Source: Flavobacterium flavigenum (GTDB lineage: Bacteria; Bacteroidota; Bacteroidia; Flavobacteriales; Flavobacteriaceae). Taken from it: a stretch of DNA of 64,000 nucleotides. Positions 17,736 through 25,317 of the stretch are shown one piece after another (within the stretch, counting starts at the first letter, position 1; each line of letters starts with the position of its first letter). The stretch lies in NCBI RefSeq assembly GCF_027111255.2, contig NZ_CP114285.2, positions 3,348,001 through 3,412,000 on the forward strand. Direction: 5' to 3'. Made by a program: the position numbers and the translations under genes. A model generated the notes under the pieces. That model did not search any database and was not told the DNA's origin. It worked only from the letters and a program-made list of their open reading frames with translations.

Positions 17736-18470
17736 ATGGATGCTTTAATAAATAATTTTTTTACCGACAGAAATAGTAATGCGAAAATGCAGCTTTTTTT
17801 TGCGGCATGTTTTCCTTTTTTTACCCTTTTTGCTTTAGGAATTGACAGTGTTGCATTTGAAGAAAATTATTTTGACGGGCGACAAATTACAAATATTTTA
17901 GCTATACTTTATTTTTCTTTCTTTTTTTGGGTTTTCGGTTCTTATTTAAGGAGACTAATGTTTGTAATGGTTTTTTTGTCTTATATAGGAGAAGTGATTT
18001 TTTGTACTTTACTTGGAATGTATCATTACAGAACAACCGTTATTCCATTATATGTTCCTTTCGGTCACGCCATTGTTTATGCTTCCGGTTATGTTTTTGC
18101 CCATACACAATGGGCGCTCAAAAATGATAATCTGCTTCGAAAATATTTTGCAGTTGGATTTGCGTTACTGTTTTTAGCCGTTGGAATATTTCTTAAAGAT
18201 GTTTTTTCATTGATCTTCGGAGTTTTTTTCTTTTTGATTTTAAAGCGAAAAAAATGGCAGAATTTATATTATTTCATCGCCCTTTGTGTTATATTTATTG
18301 AGCTAGGCGGAACATATTTTCAATGCTGGAAATGGGTGCCAAAAACCTTTGGATTAATTCCTGCAGCTAATCCGCCAATGGGAGCTGTATTTTTCTATGC
18401 GGGCGGAGATGTCATCTTATCTAAAATTGTAGATTATTGGAAATTAAAAACTATAAAATCCCAATATTGA
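17736..18470 (+). CDS. multi-pass membrane protein of unknown function
   Basis: A 244-residue very hydrophobic protein with about seven predicted helices (around 18-38, 50-70, 74-97, 103-123, 136-156, 158-170 and 178-196). Conserved-looking pieces include YVPFGHAIVYASGY and WKWVPKTFGLIPAANPP, whose buried Trp, His and Pro residues suggest a binding site. It lies 10 bp after the polyprenyl synthetase and is probably cotranscribed. I do not recognise the family. Confidence 0.7.
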   Translation: MDALINNFFTDRNSNAKMQLFFAACFPFFTLFALGIDSVAFEENYFDGRQITNILAILYFSFFFWVFGSYLRRLMFVMVFLSYIGEVIFCTLLGMYHYRTTVIPLYVPFGHAIVYASGYVFAHTQWALKNDNLLRKYFAVGFALLFLAVGIFLKDVFSLIFGVFFFLILKRKKWQNLYYFIALCVIFIELGGTYFQCWKWVPKTFGLIPAANPPMGAVFFYAGGDVILSKIVDYWKLKTIKSQY

Positions 18471-18574
18471 TTGTTATTGAATTGATTTTTGAGATTGCTA
18501 TTGAAATTGAATTTGATCTTTGAGATTACCATTGATTTTTGCCATTGAAATTGAATTTTGAAATTGTATAAACT
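18471..18574 (+). repeat. ATTGAAATTGA-type degenerate repeat
   Basis: The whole 104-base gap consists of variants of ATTGAAATTGA and TTTGAGATT, for example ATTGAATTGATTTTTGAGATTG. Similar words appear after leuC at about 54088-54119. No gene is seen. Confidence 0.6.
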
Positions 18575-18928
18575 ATGTATGTTTCGCCGTTAAATGCCGA
18601 TTTATTATTTGAAGAAGCTCAAAAGGATTCTTTATACCTGAACTTGATTGAGCAGCTCAATAAAGATTTTAATCTGGCAAACGAGGGAATTGATTTTCCG
18701 CTAAGCATCACTCCGAAGGAATTAAAAATCCAGCTTCACGAAAAAATATACAGAATGATTCAGTACAAATTTGCTGAATATCTGAATTTGCTCTACATTA
18801 TTGATGTTCCGGAAAATGAAATTAAACAACTCGACGGATCAGATTTAATTATCCTCGCAGAACAGGTTTCTTTTTTGATTTTGAAGAGAGAATGGCAGAA
18901 AGTTTGGTTTCGAAATTTTTACAAGTAA
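18575..18928 (+). CDS. small conserved-looking cytoplasmic protein
   Basis: A 117-residue, probably all-helical protein with a mixed-charge profile and no signal peptide or membrane helix. Codon use resembles that of its neighbours. It follows the membrane protein at 17736 after a repeat-filled spacer and may belong to the same transcript. No motif is recognised. Confidence 0.55.
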   Translation: MYVSPLNADLLFEEAQKDSLYLNLIEQLNKDFNLANEGIDFPLSITPKELKIQLHEKIYRMIQYKFAEYLNLLYIIDVPENEIKQLDGSDLIILAEQVSFLILKREWQKVWFRNFYK

Positions 18929-18958
18929 GTTATTCAGTTATCATAATACTATAATTAC

Positions 18959-19165
18959 CTATCTGAATTTTTCAATGCGTTTAGTGAATATGTTAGCACC
19001 AAAAATAATTGCTCCCATAATAAATGGAACAAAGTGAGAAATTTGCCAAAAAAGATCAATACCGGTTTTTAATCCTTGGTCGATCGTTTGAAACATGCCT
19101 AATCCAATAAAAAATAAGCAAATGGTAAAAAGTACAAATTGAATTTTATAATTTATTTTAATCAT
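18959..19165 (-). CDS. small two-helix membrane protein
   Basis: A 68-residue protein with two hydrophobic segments (about 8-25 and 42-60) separated by a short polar loop, and a basic C-terminus KRIEKFR. It is convergent with the gene at 18575 and 32 bp from the next gene in its own direction. Unknown function; the clean membrane pattern supports its being real. Confidence 0.5.
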   Translation of the reverse strand: MIKINYKIQFVLFTICLFFIGLGMFQTIDQGLKTGIDLFWQISHFVPFIMGAIIFGANIFTKRIEKFR

Positions 19166-19197
19166 TATTATGAATTTTAATTAAACAAATCAAAACC

Positions 19198-19752
19198 TTA
19201 AAAATACACCCTCACAAAAGGCATAAATGCAGATCCGTAAAGGCTTCTTTTGCTGTTGAATAGAACATCATAACGACCGCCTATAGTTACGCTTCCGGAT
19301 CTGTAACCGGCCCCTAAAAACAAAGCCGTATTCCAGTAATTGTCGGAAAAAGCAGTATTCATAGTAGTCGCCTTATAATTTGTATTTACACGTACCTGTT
19401 CCAGTTCGGCAGAGAACTGAACTTCAGGAATTGGATTTACTAAGCCTATAATGCTTCCTCCATAGACATAGGAACTGTAGTAATTTTTAGAAGAAAGATA
19501 ACCAAACTGCAGTCCGGCACCAACAGCTACAATTTCGTTAATGTTGTAAATGGCACTTGGCATTACAGAAATATCTGTATATCCTGAACCAAATCCAAGA
19601 CCTAGTCCGCCACCAAATTGTACTTTATTCCAAAACTGATGATTGTTATCGATTACATTATTTTCTTCCTGCGCAATTATAAGATTTGAAAATAGGCTAA
19701 TCAAAATCACAAAAAATGATTTGAAAACGATTGAAAGATGAATATTCTTCAT
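19198..19752 (-). CDS. predicted outer-membrane beta-barrel protein
   Basis: A 184-residue protein with a signal peptide (MKNIHLSIVF... ending IIAQ) followed by alternating strands rich in Gly and aromatic residues (GGGLGLGFGSGYTDI, GAGLQFGYLSS, GAGYRSGSVTIGGRYDVLF). It ends in VRVYF, the aromatic C-terminus recognised by the BAM machinery. The ATG at 19752 starts the signal peptide and is preferred over the TTG at 19773. It is divergent from sucA. What it transports or binds is unknown. Confidence 0.7.
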   Translation of the reverse strand: MKNIHLSIVFKSFFVILISLFSNLIIAQEENNVIDNNHQFWNKVQFGGGLGLGFGSGYTDISVMPSAIYNINEIVAVGAGLQFGYLSSKNYYSSYVYGGSIIGLVNPIPEVQFSAELEQVRVNTNYKATTMNTAFSDNYWNTALFLGAGYRSGSVTIGGRYDVLFNSKRSLYGSAFMPFVRVYF

Positions 19753-19774
19753 AGTTTGCGCTATTTTTAACAAA

Positions 19775-19798
19775 TTTTTACGTAAAAGTACGTAAAAA
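19775..19798. promoter_or_regulatory. palindrome between the barrel gene and sucA
   Basis: Perfect 10-bp inverted repeat TTTTTACGTA with its complement and a 4-base spacer, which also contains TACGTAAAA twice in direct order. It lies between two divergent start codons, where a regulator could act on either gene. Confidence 0.45.
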
Positions 19799-19824
19799 AA
19801 TCATTTAAATAATATCGTTTGTTG

Positions 19825-19832
19825 TACTTTTG
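19825..19832 (+). promoter_or_regulatory. -7 element for sucA
   Basis: TACTTTTG, 38 bp before the sucA ATG. No TTG is found at the usual spacing. Confidence 0.5.
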
Positions 19833-19870
19833 CCATTCTATATAACAAAAAGTATATTCACTCAAATATT

Positions 19871-22648
19871 ATGGATAGGTTTTCATTTTTAAATGCAGCG
19901 CATACCGAGTTTTTTGCACAATTATACGATCAATATTTAGTAAACCCAGACAGCGTTGAGCCAAGCTGGAGAAGTTTTTTTCAGGGCTTTGACTTTGGAC
20001 AAACAACTTATAATGATGAAAATCCTGTGCAAACAATCGTTGAGTATGTAACGACTAACGACAACACAGATTACAGTAAAGTTTCTGAAAAATTACAAAA
20101 AGAATTTAACGTTTTAAAATTAATTGATGGCTACCGTACACGTGGTCATTTGTTTACTAAAACAAATCCGGTTCGTGATCGCAGAACTTCATCGCCAACT
20201 TTGGATATTGAAAACTTCGGACTAACAACTGCTGATCTTTCTACGGTTTTTGACGCTGCAAAGGTTATTGGTGTTGCTCCTTGCTCTCTGCAGGATATCA
20301 TTACCCGCCTTAAAGCAATTTACTGTCAGCATATTGGTGTTGAATATATGTACATCAGGAACCCTGGTGTTGTAAAATGGATTCAGGATAAATTGGGTGT
20401 GAACAACAATCAGCCTAATTTCTCAACAGAGGAAAAACAAACGATCCTTAATAAATTAAATGAAGCCGTTTCTTTCGAGAACTTTTTGCATACTAAATAT
20501 GTAGGTCAAAAACGATTTTCATTAGAAGGTGGTGAAACTATTATCCCGGCTTTGGATGCTTTGATCGAAAAAGCGGCTGAAAAAGGAGTGGAACAATTCG
20601 TAATGGGTATGGCTCACCGTGGTCGTTTGAATGTTTTGGCAAACATCTTCGGAAAATCAACTCAGGATATCTTTAGCGAATTTGATGGTAAAGATTACGA
20701 TCAGGAATACTTTGATGGTGATGTAAAATACCACTTAGGGCTTACTGCCGACAAAAAAACAAGATCAGGAAAAAGCATCAACATCAATTTGGCACCAAAT
20801 CCTTCGCACTTAGAAACGGTTGGAGCTGTAATTGAAGGAATCACAAGAGCAAAACAAGATAAATATTACGCAGACGATTTCTCAAAAGTATTACCAATTG
20901 CCGTTCACGGTGATGCTGCAATTGCAGGACAGGGTTTACTGTATGAAATCATTCAAATGGCACAATTAGACGGTTACAAAACCGGAGGTACCATTCATAT
21001 CGTAATCAATAATCAGGTTGGATTTACTACCAATTATTTAGATGCACGTTCTTCTACTTATTGTACAGACGTTGCCAAAGTAACGCTTTCGCCTGTATTA
21101 CACGTAAATGCTGATGATGCTGAGGCTGTTGTTCACGCAGTATCTTTTGCATTAGATTACAGAATGGAATTTGGACGTGACGTATTTATCGATTTATTAG
21201 GATACAGAAAATACGGTCATAACGAAGGTGATGAGCCTCGTTTTACACAGCCGGTTTTATATAAAATCATTGCAAAACATCAAAATCCAAGAGATATTTA
21301 TGCTGAAAAGCTTTTATCAGAAAGAGTTATTGATGCTAATTATGTAAACACAATTGAAAAAGAATACAAATCAGACCTTGAACAAAATTTAGAAGCATCC
21401 CGTAAAAAGGCGTTGACAATCATTACACCATTTATGCAAAATGAATGGAAAGGATTCCAACAGGTGTCTGATGATGTGATGTTGAAAAAAGTAGATACTA
21501 CTTTCGATAAAAAAGTTTTGGATTCTATTATCAATACTATTTCAACTTTACCTTCTGATAAAAAATTCATCAATAAAATCAACAAGATTGTATCTGACAG
21601 AAAGGCTGGATATGATAACAATACTTTAGACTGGGGAACAGCAGAAGCATTAGCTTACGGTTCTCTTTTAACTGAAGGATTTGATGTTAGAATTTCGGGT
21701 CAGGATGTGGAGCGTGGTACATTCTCACATCGTCATGCGGTTGTAAAAGTAGAAGATTCTGAAGAAGAGGTAATTTTATTGAACAGCATCGAAAACAAAA
21801 AAGGAAACTTTGGCGTATTCAATTCACTTTTATCAGAATACGGAGTTTTAGGATTTGATTACGGTTATGCATTAGCAAACCCGAATGCCTTAACAATCTG
21901 GGAAGCACAATTTGGAGATTTCTCTAACGGAGCACAAATTATGATCGACCAGTATATTTCTTGTGGAGAAGATAAATGGAACAACCAAAACGGTATTGTT
22001 TTATTATTGCCTCACGGATACGAAGGTCAGGGAGCAGAGCACTCTTCTGCAAGAATGGAGCGTTATTTACAGCTTTGTGCAAGACACAATATGTATGTAG
22101 CAGATTGTACTACTCCTGCCAACTTTTTCCACTTGTTGAGAAGACAAATGAAAACGGACTTCCGTAAGCCTTTAGTAGTTTTCTCTCCAAAAAGTTTGTT
22201 GCGTGACCCAAGATGTGTTTCTTCAGTAGATGAATTAGCAAATGGAAGCTTCCAGGAAACTATCGATGACAATACAGTAGATAAAAAGAAAGTTAAAACT
22301 TTAGTTTTCTGTACAGGTAAATTCTACTATGATATTGTTGCTGAAAGAGAAAATAACGGAAGAAATGATGTTGCAGTTGTTCGTATCGAGCAATTATTCC
22401 CTTTCCCTGCTGAGCAGATCAAAGAAATCATTGCAAAATATCCAAAAGCAGATGATTACGTTTGGGCACAGGAAGAGCCTAAAAACATGGGAGCTTACAG
22501 CTTTATGTTAATGAACTTTGATCTTGTAAAATGGAGACTGGCTTCATTAAAAGCATATTCTGCTCCGGCTGCAGGAAGCTACACACGTGCAAAACGTCGC
22601 CATGCAGATGCAATCAGAATGGTATTCGATAAAGATTTATTTAGATAA
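19871..22648 (+). CDS. sucA: 2-oxoglutarate dehydrogenase E1 component
   Basis: Thiamin-diphosphate enzyme of the citric acid cycle that decarboxylates 2-oxoglutarate and hands succinyl to the lipoyl arm of E2. At 925 residues it has the normal length. The N-terminal FLNAAHTEFFAQLYDQYL segment, the GMAHRGRLNVL active-site stretch (near 250), HGDAAIAGQG (near 350), the cofactor motif with NNQVGFTT, and RYGHNEGDEP-like YRKYGHNEGDEP (near 440) are all visible. The E2 gene follows after 71 bp. E3 is not in the window. Confidence 0.97.
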   Translation: MDRFSFLNAAHTEFFAQLYDQYLVNPDSVEPSWRSFFQGFDFGQTTYNDENPVQTIVEYVTTNDNTDYSKVSEKLQKEFNVLKLIDGYRTRGHLFTKTNPVRDRRTSSPTLDIENFGLTTADLSTVFDAAKVIGVAPCSLQDIITRLKAIYCQHIGVEYMYIRNPGVVKWIQDKLGVNNNQPNFSTEEKQTILNKLNEAVSFENFLHTKYVGQKRFSLEGGETIIPALDALIEKAAEKGVEQFVMGMAHRGRLNVLANIFGKSTQDIFSEFDGKDYDQEYFDGDVKYHLGLTADKKTRSGKSININLAPNPSHLETVGAVIEGITRAKQDKYYADDFSKVLPIAVHGDAAIAGQGLLYEIIQMAQLDGYKTGGTIHIVINNQVGFTTNYLDARSSTYCTDVAKVTLSPVLHVNADDAEAVVHAVSFALDYRMEFGRDVFIDLLGYRKYGHNEGDEPRFTQPVLYKIIAKHQNPRDIYAEKLLSERVIDANYVNTIEKEYKSDLEQNLEASRKKALTIITPFMQNEWKGFQQVSDDVMLKKVDTTFDKKVLDSIINTISTLPSDKKFINKINKIVSDRKAGYDNNTLDWGTAEALAYGSLLTEGFDVRISGQDVERGTFSHRHAVVKVEDSEEEVILLNSIENKKGNFGVFNSLLSEYGVLGFDYGYALANPNALTIWEAQFGDFSNGAQIMIDQYISCGEDKWNNQNGIVLLLPHGYEGQGAEHSSARMERYLQLCARHNMYVADCTTPANFFHLLRRQMKTDFRKPLVVFSPKSLLRDPRCVSSVDELANGSFQETIDDNTVDKKKVKTLVFCTGKFYYDIVAERENNGRNDVAVVRIEQLFPFPAEQIKEIIAKYPKADDYVWAQEEPKNMGAYSFMLMNFDLVKWRLASLKAYSAPAAGSYTRAKRRHADAIRMVFDKDLFR

Positions 22649-22662
22649 AAAGAATGTTTCAA

Positions 22663-22693
22663 GTTTCACTCCCGATAGCTTCGGGATTGAAAC
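22663..22693 (+). repeat. hairpin between sucA and sucB
   Basis: Two 13-base arms (starting GTTTCACTCCCGA) pair with one mismatch around loop TAGCT. The core CCCGATAGCTTCGGG resembles a short dispersed palindrome seen in flavobacterial genomes. It has no T run, so it is not a normal terminator. Confidence 0.6.
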
Positions 22694-22719
22694 CATAAAA
22701 ACCTTAAACAAAAACAAAG

Positions 22720-23961
22720 ATGATTTTAGAAATGAAAGTCCCATCACCAGGGGAATCAATAAAAGAAGTTGAAATTGCAACTTGGTTAGTAAAAGACGGA
22801 GATTATGTAGAAAAAGATCAGGCGATTGCTGAAGTTGATTCAGATAAAGCTACTCTTGAATTGCCTGCTGAAATGAGCGGTGTAATTACACTAAAAGCTG
22901 AAGAAGGTGATACAGTAGCAGTAGGTGCTGTAGTTTGTTTAATCGATACTGATGCAGCAAAACCATCTGGTTCTGCAGCTGCACCAGCAGCTGAGGCTCC
23001 TAAGGCTGAAGCTCCAAAAGCAGAAGTAAAAGCAGAAGCTCCAAAAGCTGAGCCAGTTCAGGCATCGGCAGCAACAAGCTATGCAGCAGGAACTCCATCT
23101 CCGGCAGCAAGAAAAATTTTAGACGAGAAAAATATTGCTCCTGCATCAGTTTCAGGAACTGGTAAAGGTGGAAGAATCACTAAAGATGATGCTGTAAATG
23201 CAGTACCTTCTATGGGAACTCCAACTGGTGGAAGCCGTGGGACTGAACGTACAAAATTATCAATGTTACGTCGTAAAGTAGCAGAAAGACTGGTTTCAGC
23301 TAAAAACGAAACGGCTATGCTTACTACTTTCAACGAAGTAAACATGACGCCAATCAACCAAATTCGTAACGAATACAAAGATGCTTTCAAAGCTAAACAC
23401 GGTGGATTAGGATTAGGTTTTATGTCTTTCTTTACAAAAGCAGTTACAAGAGCTTTACAATTATATCCAGATGTTAACTCTATGATGGATGGTGACTACA
23501 AAATCGCTTATGATTTTGCTGATATCTCTATCGCAGTTTCTGGACCAAAAGGTTTGATGGTTCCTGTTGTTCGTAATGCTGAGTTATTGACTTTCCGTGG
23601 AATTGAAGCTGAAATCAAAAGATTGGCTTTAAGAGCTCGTGACGGTCAAATTACAGTTGACGATATGACGGGTGGAACTTTCACAATCACTAATGGTGGT
23701 GTATTTGGTTCTATGTTGTCTACTCCAATTATCAACCCTCCACAGTCAGGAATTTTAGGAATGCACAACATTATCGAGCGTCCAATTGCTGTAAACGGTA
23801 AAGTTGAAATTCACCCAATGATGTACGTAGCACTTTCTTACGACCACAGAATCATCGATGGACGTGAGTCTGTTGGTTTCTTGGTTGCGGTTAAAGAAGC
23901 TTTAGAAAACCCGGTAGAATTATTGATGAATGGTGATGCTAAAAGAGCATTGGAGTTGTAA
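22720..23961 (+). CDS. sucB: dihydrolipoyl succinyltransferase, E2 of the 2-oxoglutarate dehydrogenase complex
   Basis: Core of the oxoglutarate dehydrogenase complex. An N-terminal lipoyl domain has the lipoylation site DSDKATLE (Lys near residue 43). An Ala/Pro/Lys/Glu-rich flexible linker spans about 85-120. The peripheral subunit-binding domain is [13 protein letters not shown]...[10 protein letters not shown] (near 127-160). The catalytic acyltransferase core ends with [11 protein letters not shown], carrying the HxxxD motif. Length 413 residues is normal. The gene is paired with sucA, which decides for succinyl- rather than acetyltransferase. Confidence 0.96.
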   Translation: MILEMKVPSPGESIKEVEIATWLVKDGDYVEKDQAIAEVDSDKATLELPAEMSGVITLKAEEGDTVAVGAVVCLIDTDAAKPSGSAAAPAAEAPKAEAPKAEVKAEAPKAEPVQASAATSYAAGTPSPAARKILDEKNIAPASVSGTGKGGRITKDDAVNAVPSMGTPTGGSRGTERTKLSMLRRKVAERLVSAKNETAMLTTFNEVNMTPINQIRNEYKDAFKAKHGGLGLGFMSFFTKAVTRALQLYPDVNSMMDGDYKIAYDFADISIAVSGPKGLMVPVVRNAELLTFRGIEAEIKRLALRARDGQITVDDMTGGTFTITNGGVFGSMLSTPIINPPQSGILGMHNIIERPIAVNGKVEIHPMMYVALSYDHRIIDGRESVGFLVAVKEALENPVELLMNGDAKRALEL

Positions 23962-23981
23962 TTAATAATCCTTTCAATTAT

Positions 23982-24020
23982 AAAACCCCATTTGATTTTC
24001 ATCATTTGGGGTTTTCTTTT
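23982..24020 (+). terminator. terminator of the sucAB operon
   Basis: Stem of AAAACCCCATTTGAT against ATCATTTGGGGTTTT around a short T-rich loop, then a CTTTTT run, 21 bp after the sucB stop. Confidence 0.85.
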
Positions 24021-24046
24021 TATATTCGGAACATAAATATCTGAAT

Positions 24047-24829
24047 ATGAAAATAAAACTAATACTACTTACCATTATATTGGGTCTGAATTTTGTTTCT
24101 GCAAATCCGCCAGTCAAAAAACGCATATTGGTTTATACGAAAAACGGAAAAGGGTATGTGCATAAAAATATTGCAGCCAGTGTAGAGGCTTTAAAGAAAA
24201 TTGGCGAGGCAAATAATTTAATTGTGGATGTTTCAGATGATCCTTCGGTGATGACTATCGAAAATTTAGCAAAGTACAGCTGTCTTGTTTTTTCGAATAC
24301 GTGTAATGATATTTTTGATACAGAAGAACAAAAGCAGGCATTTGCAGCTTATATCCAGCGGGGAGGCGCATTTGTAGGGATTCATAGTGCTTCTGATTCT
24401 GAACGTTCCTGGCCTTGGTATGCAGAGTTAGTAGGAGGGAAATTTAAAAAACACCCGGCTTTTCAGTCTTTCGAAATAAAAGTGATTGATAAAAATCATC
24501 CTGCGACTTCAAAACTTCCCGAAGTTTGGAAAAAGGAAGATGAATGTTACTATATGGATGAACTCAATCCAAATATTCATGTAGTATTGGCTGCTGATCT
24601 GCGAACTGTGAATGATAGTGAAAAAGGTGTTTATCCGGGGCGTATTTTTGGGGATTACTTTCCATTGGCCTGGTTTCATGAATTTGAAGGTGCCAGAGTG
24701 TTTTACACGGCTTTGGGGCATGATAGTAAAGATTATTCAGATCCTGTATATATACAGCATCTTACCGGTGGAATTTTATGGGCATTGGGAAATGCTAAAG
24801 ATTCCCATTTCAAGGAAAAAAGAAAATGA
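24047..24829 (+). CDS. secreted ThuA-like protein
   Basis: A 260-residue protein with a signal peptide (ends NFVSA) and a ThuA domain, a flavodoxin/class I amidotransferase-like fold linked to sugar metabolism. Visible are RILVYTK at the first strand, GGAFVGIHSASDSE at the nucleophile-elbow position, and PLAWFHEFEGARVFYTALGHDSK near the end, the last typical of ThuA. The family lacks a settled reaction. It stands alone after the sucAB terminator. Confidence 0.82.
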   Translation: MKIKLILLTIILGLNFVSANPPVKKRILVYTKNGKGYVHKNIAASVEALKKIGEANNLIVDVSDDPSVMTIENLAKYSCLVFSNTCNDIFDTEEQKQAFAAYIQRGGAFVGIHSASDSERSWPWYAELVGGKFKKHPAFQSFEIKVIDKNHPATSKLPEVWKKEDECYYMDELNPNIHVVLAADLRTVNDSEKGVYPGRIFGDYFPLAWFHEFEGARVFYTALGHDSKDYSDPVYIQHLTGGILWALGNAKDSHFKEKRK

Positions 24830-24879
24830 TTAAATAATATACTTGTTCTTTAACTATGAGAAATGAAGGTTTTTACTTT

Positions 24880-25317
24880 CTATTTCAAATACAAATAATG
24901 ATTATAATAATCAATAATCGCTTTTCCTTCCAATAAAACATCAGCGCCAATTATGCCATGAACCGGTTTTGCTTTGTATTGCGTTAATGCTTCGTTGACA
25001 TGTGAAAGGTCAAAAATTACGATACCAAAATCATTGTTTTTCCAGGAACCAATCTGTACTAAATTTTGTTTTGAAATTTGTGTTTTCATTCCGGTTCCGC
25101 CTGCACCGGCAGCTTTAGTTTTAGATTTTTTAGAAGTTAATTCAAATCGCTCAATACTTTCAAATCCGACGCAGGAATTGGAAGCACCGGTATCTAAAAT
25201 GAAATTTCCCGAAACGCCGTTGATCTTTGCCTTAATCAGTAAATGCTGCGTTTTGATGATTTTGAATTTTATTTTTTTGTATTTCTCTTTTTTGAGAACT
25301 TCATGAAGATTTTCCAT
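24880..25317 (-). CDS. retropepsin-like aspartic protease
   Basis: A 145-residue single-domain protein with the active-site motif ILDTGAS (Asp42), a hydrophobic-hydrophobic-Gly motif later on (HGIIGADVLLEGKAIIDY) and a flap region between them. These are the features of retroviral-type pepsins, which work as dimers. No signal peptide is seen. Its start lies inside the last 49 bases of the CHAT protease gene in another frame, so the two are almost certainly translated from one message. Substrate unknown; the pairing with a CHAT protease is notable. Confidence 0.8.
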   Translation of the reverse strand: MENLHEVLKKEKYKKIKFKIIKTQHLLIKAKINGVSGNFILDTGASNSCVGFESIERFELTSKKSKTKAAGAGGTGMKTQISKQNLVQIGSWKNNDFGIVIFDLSHVNEALTQYKAKPVHGIIGADVLLEGKAIIDYYNHYLYLK

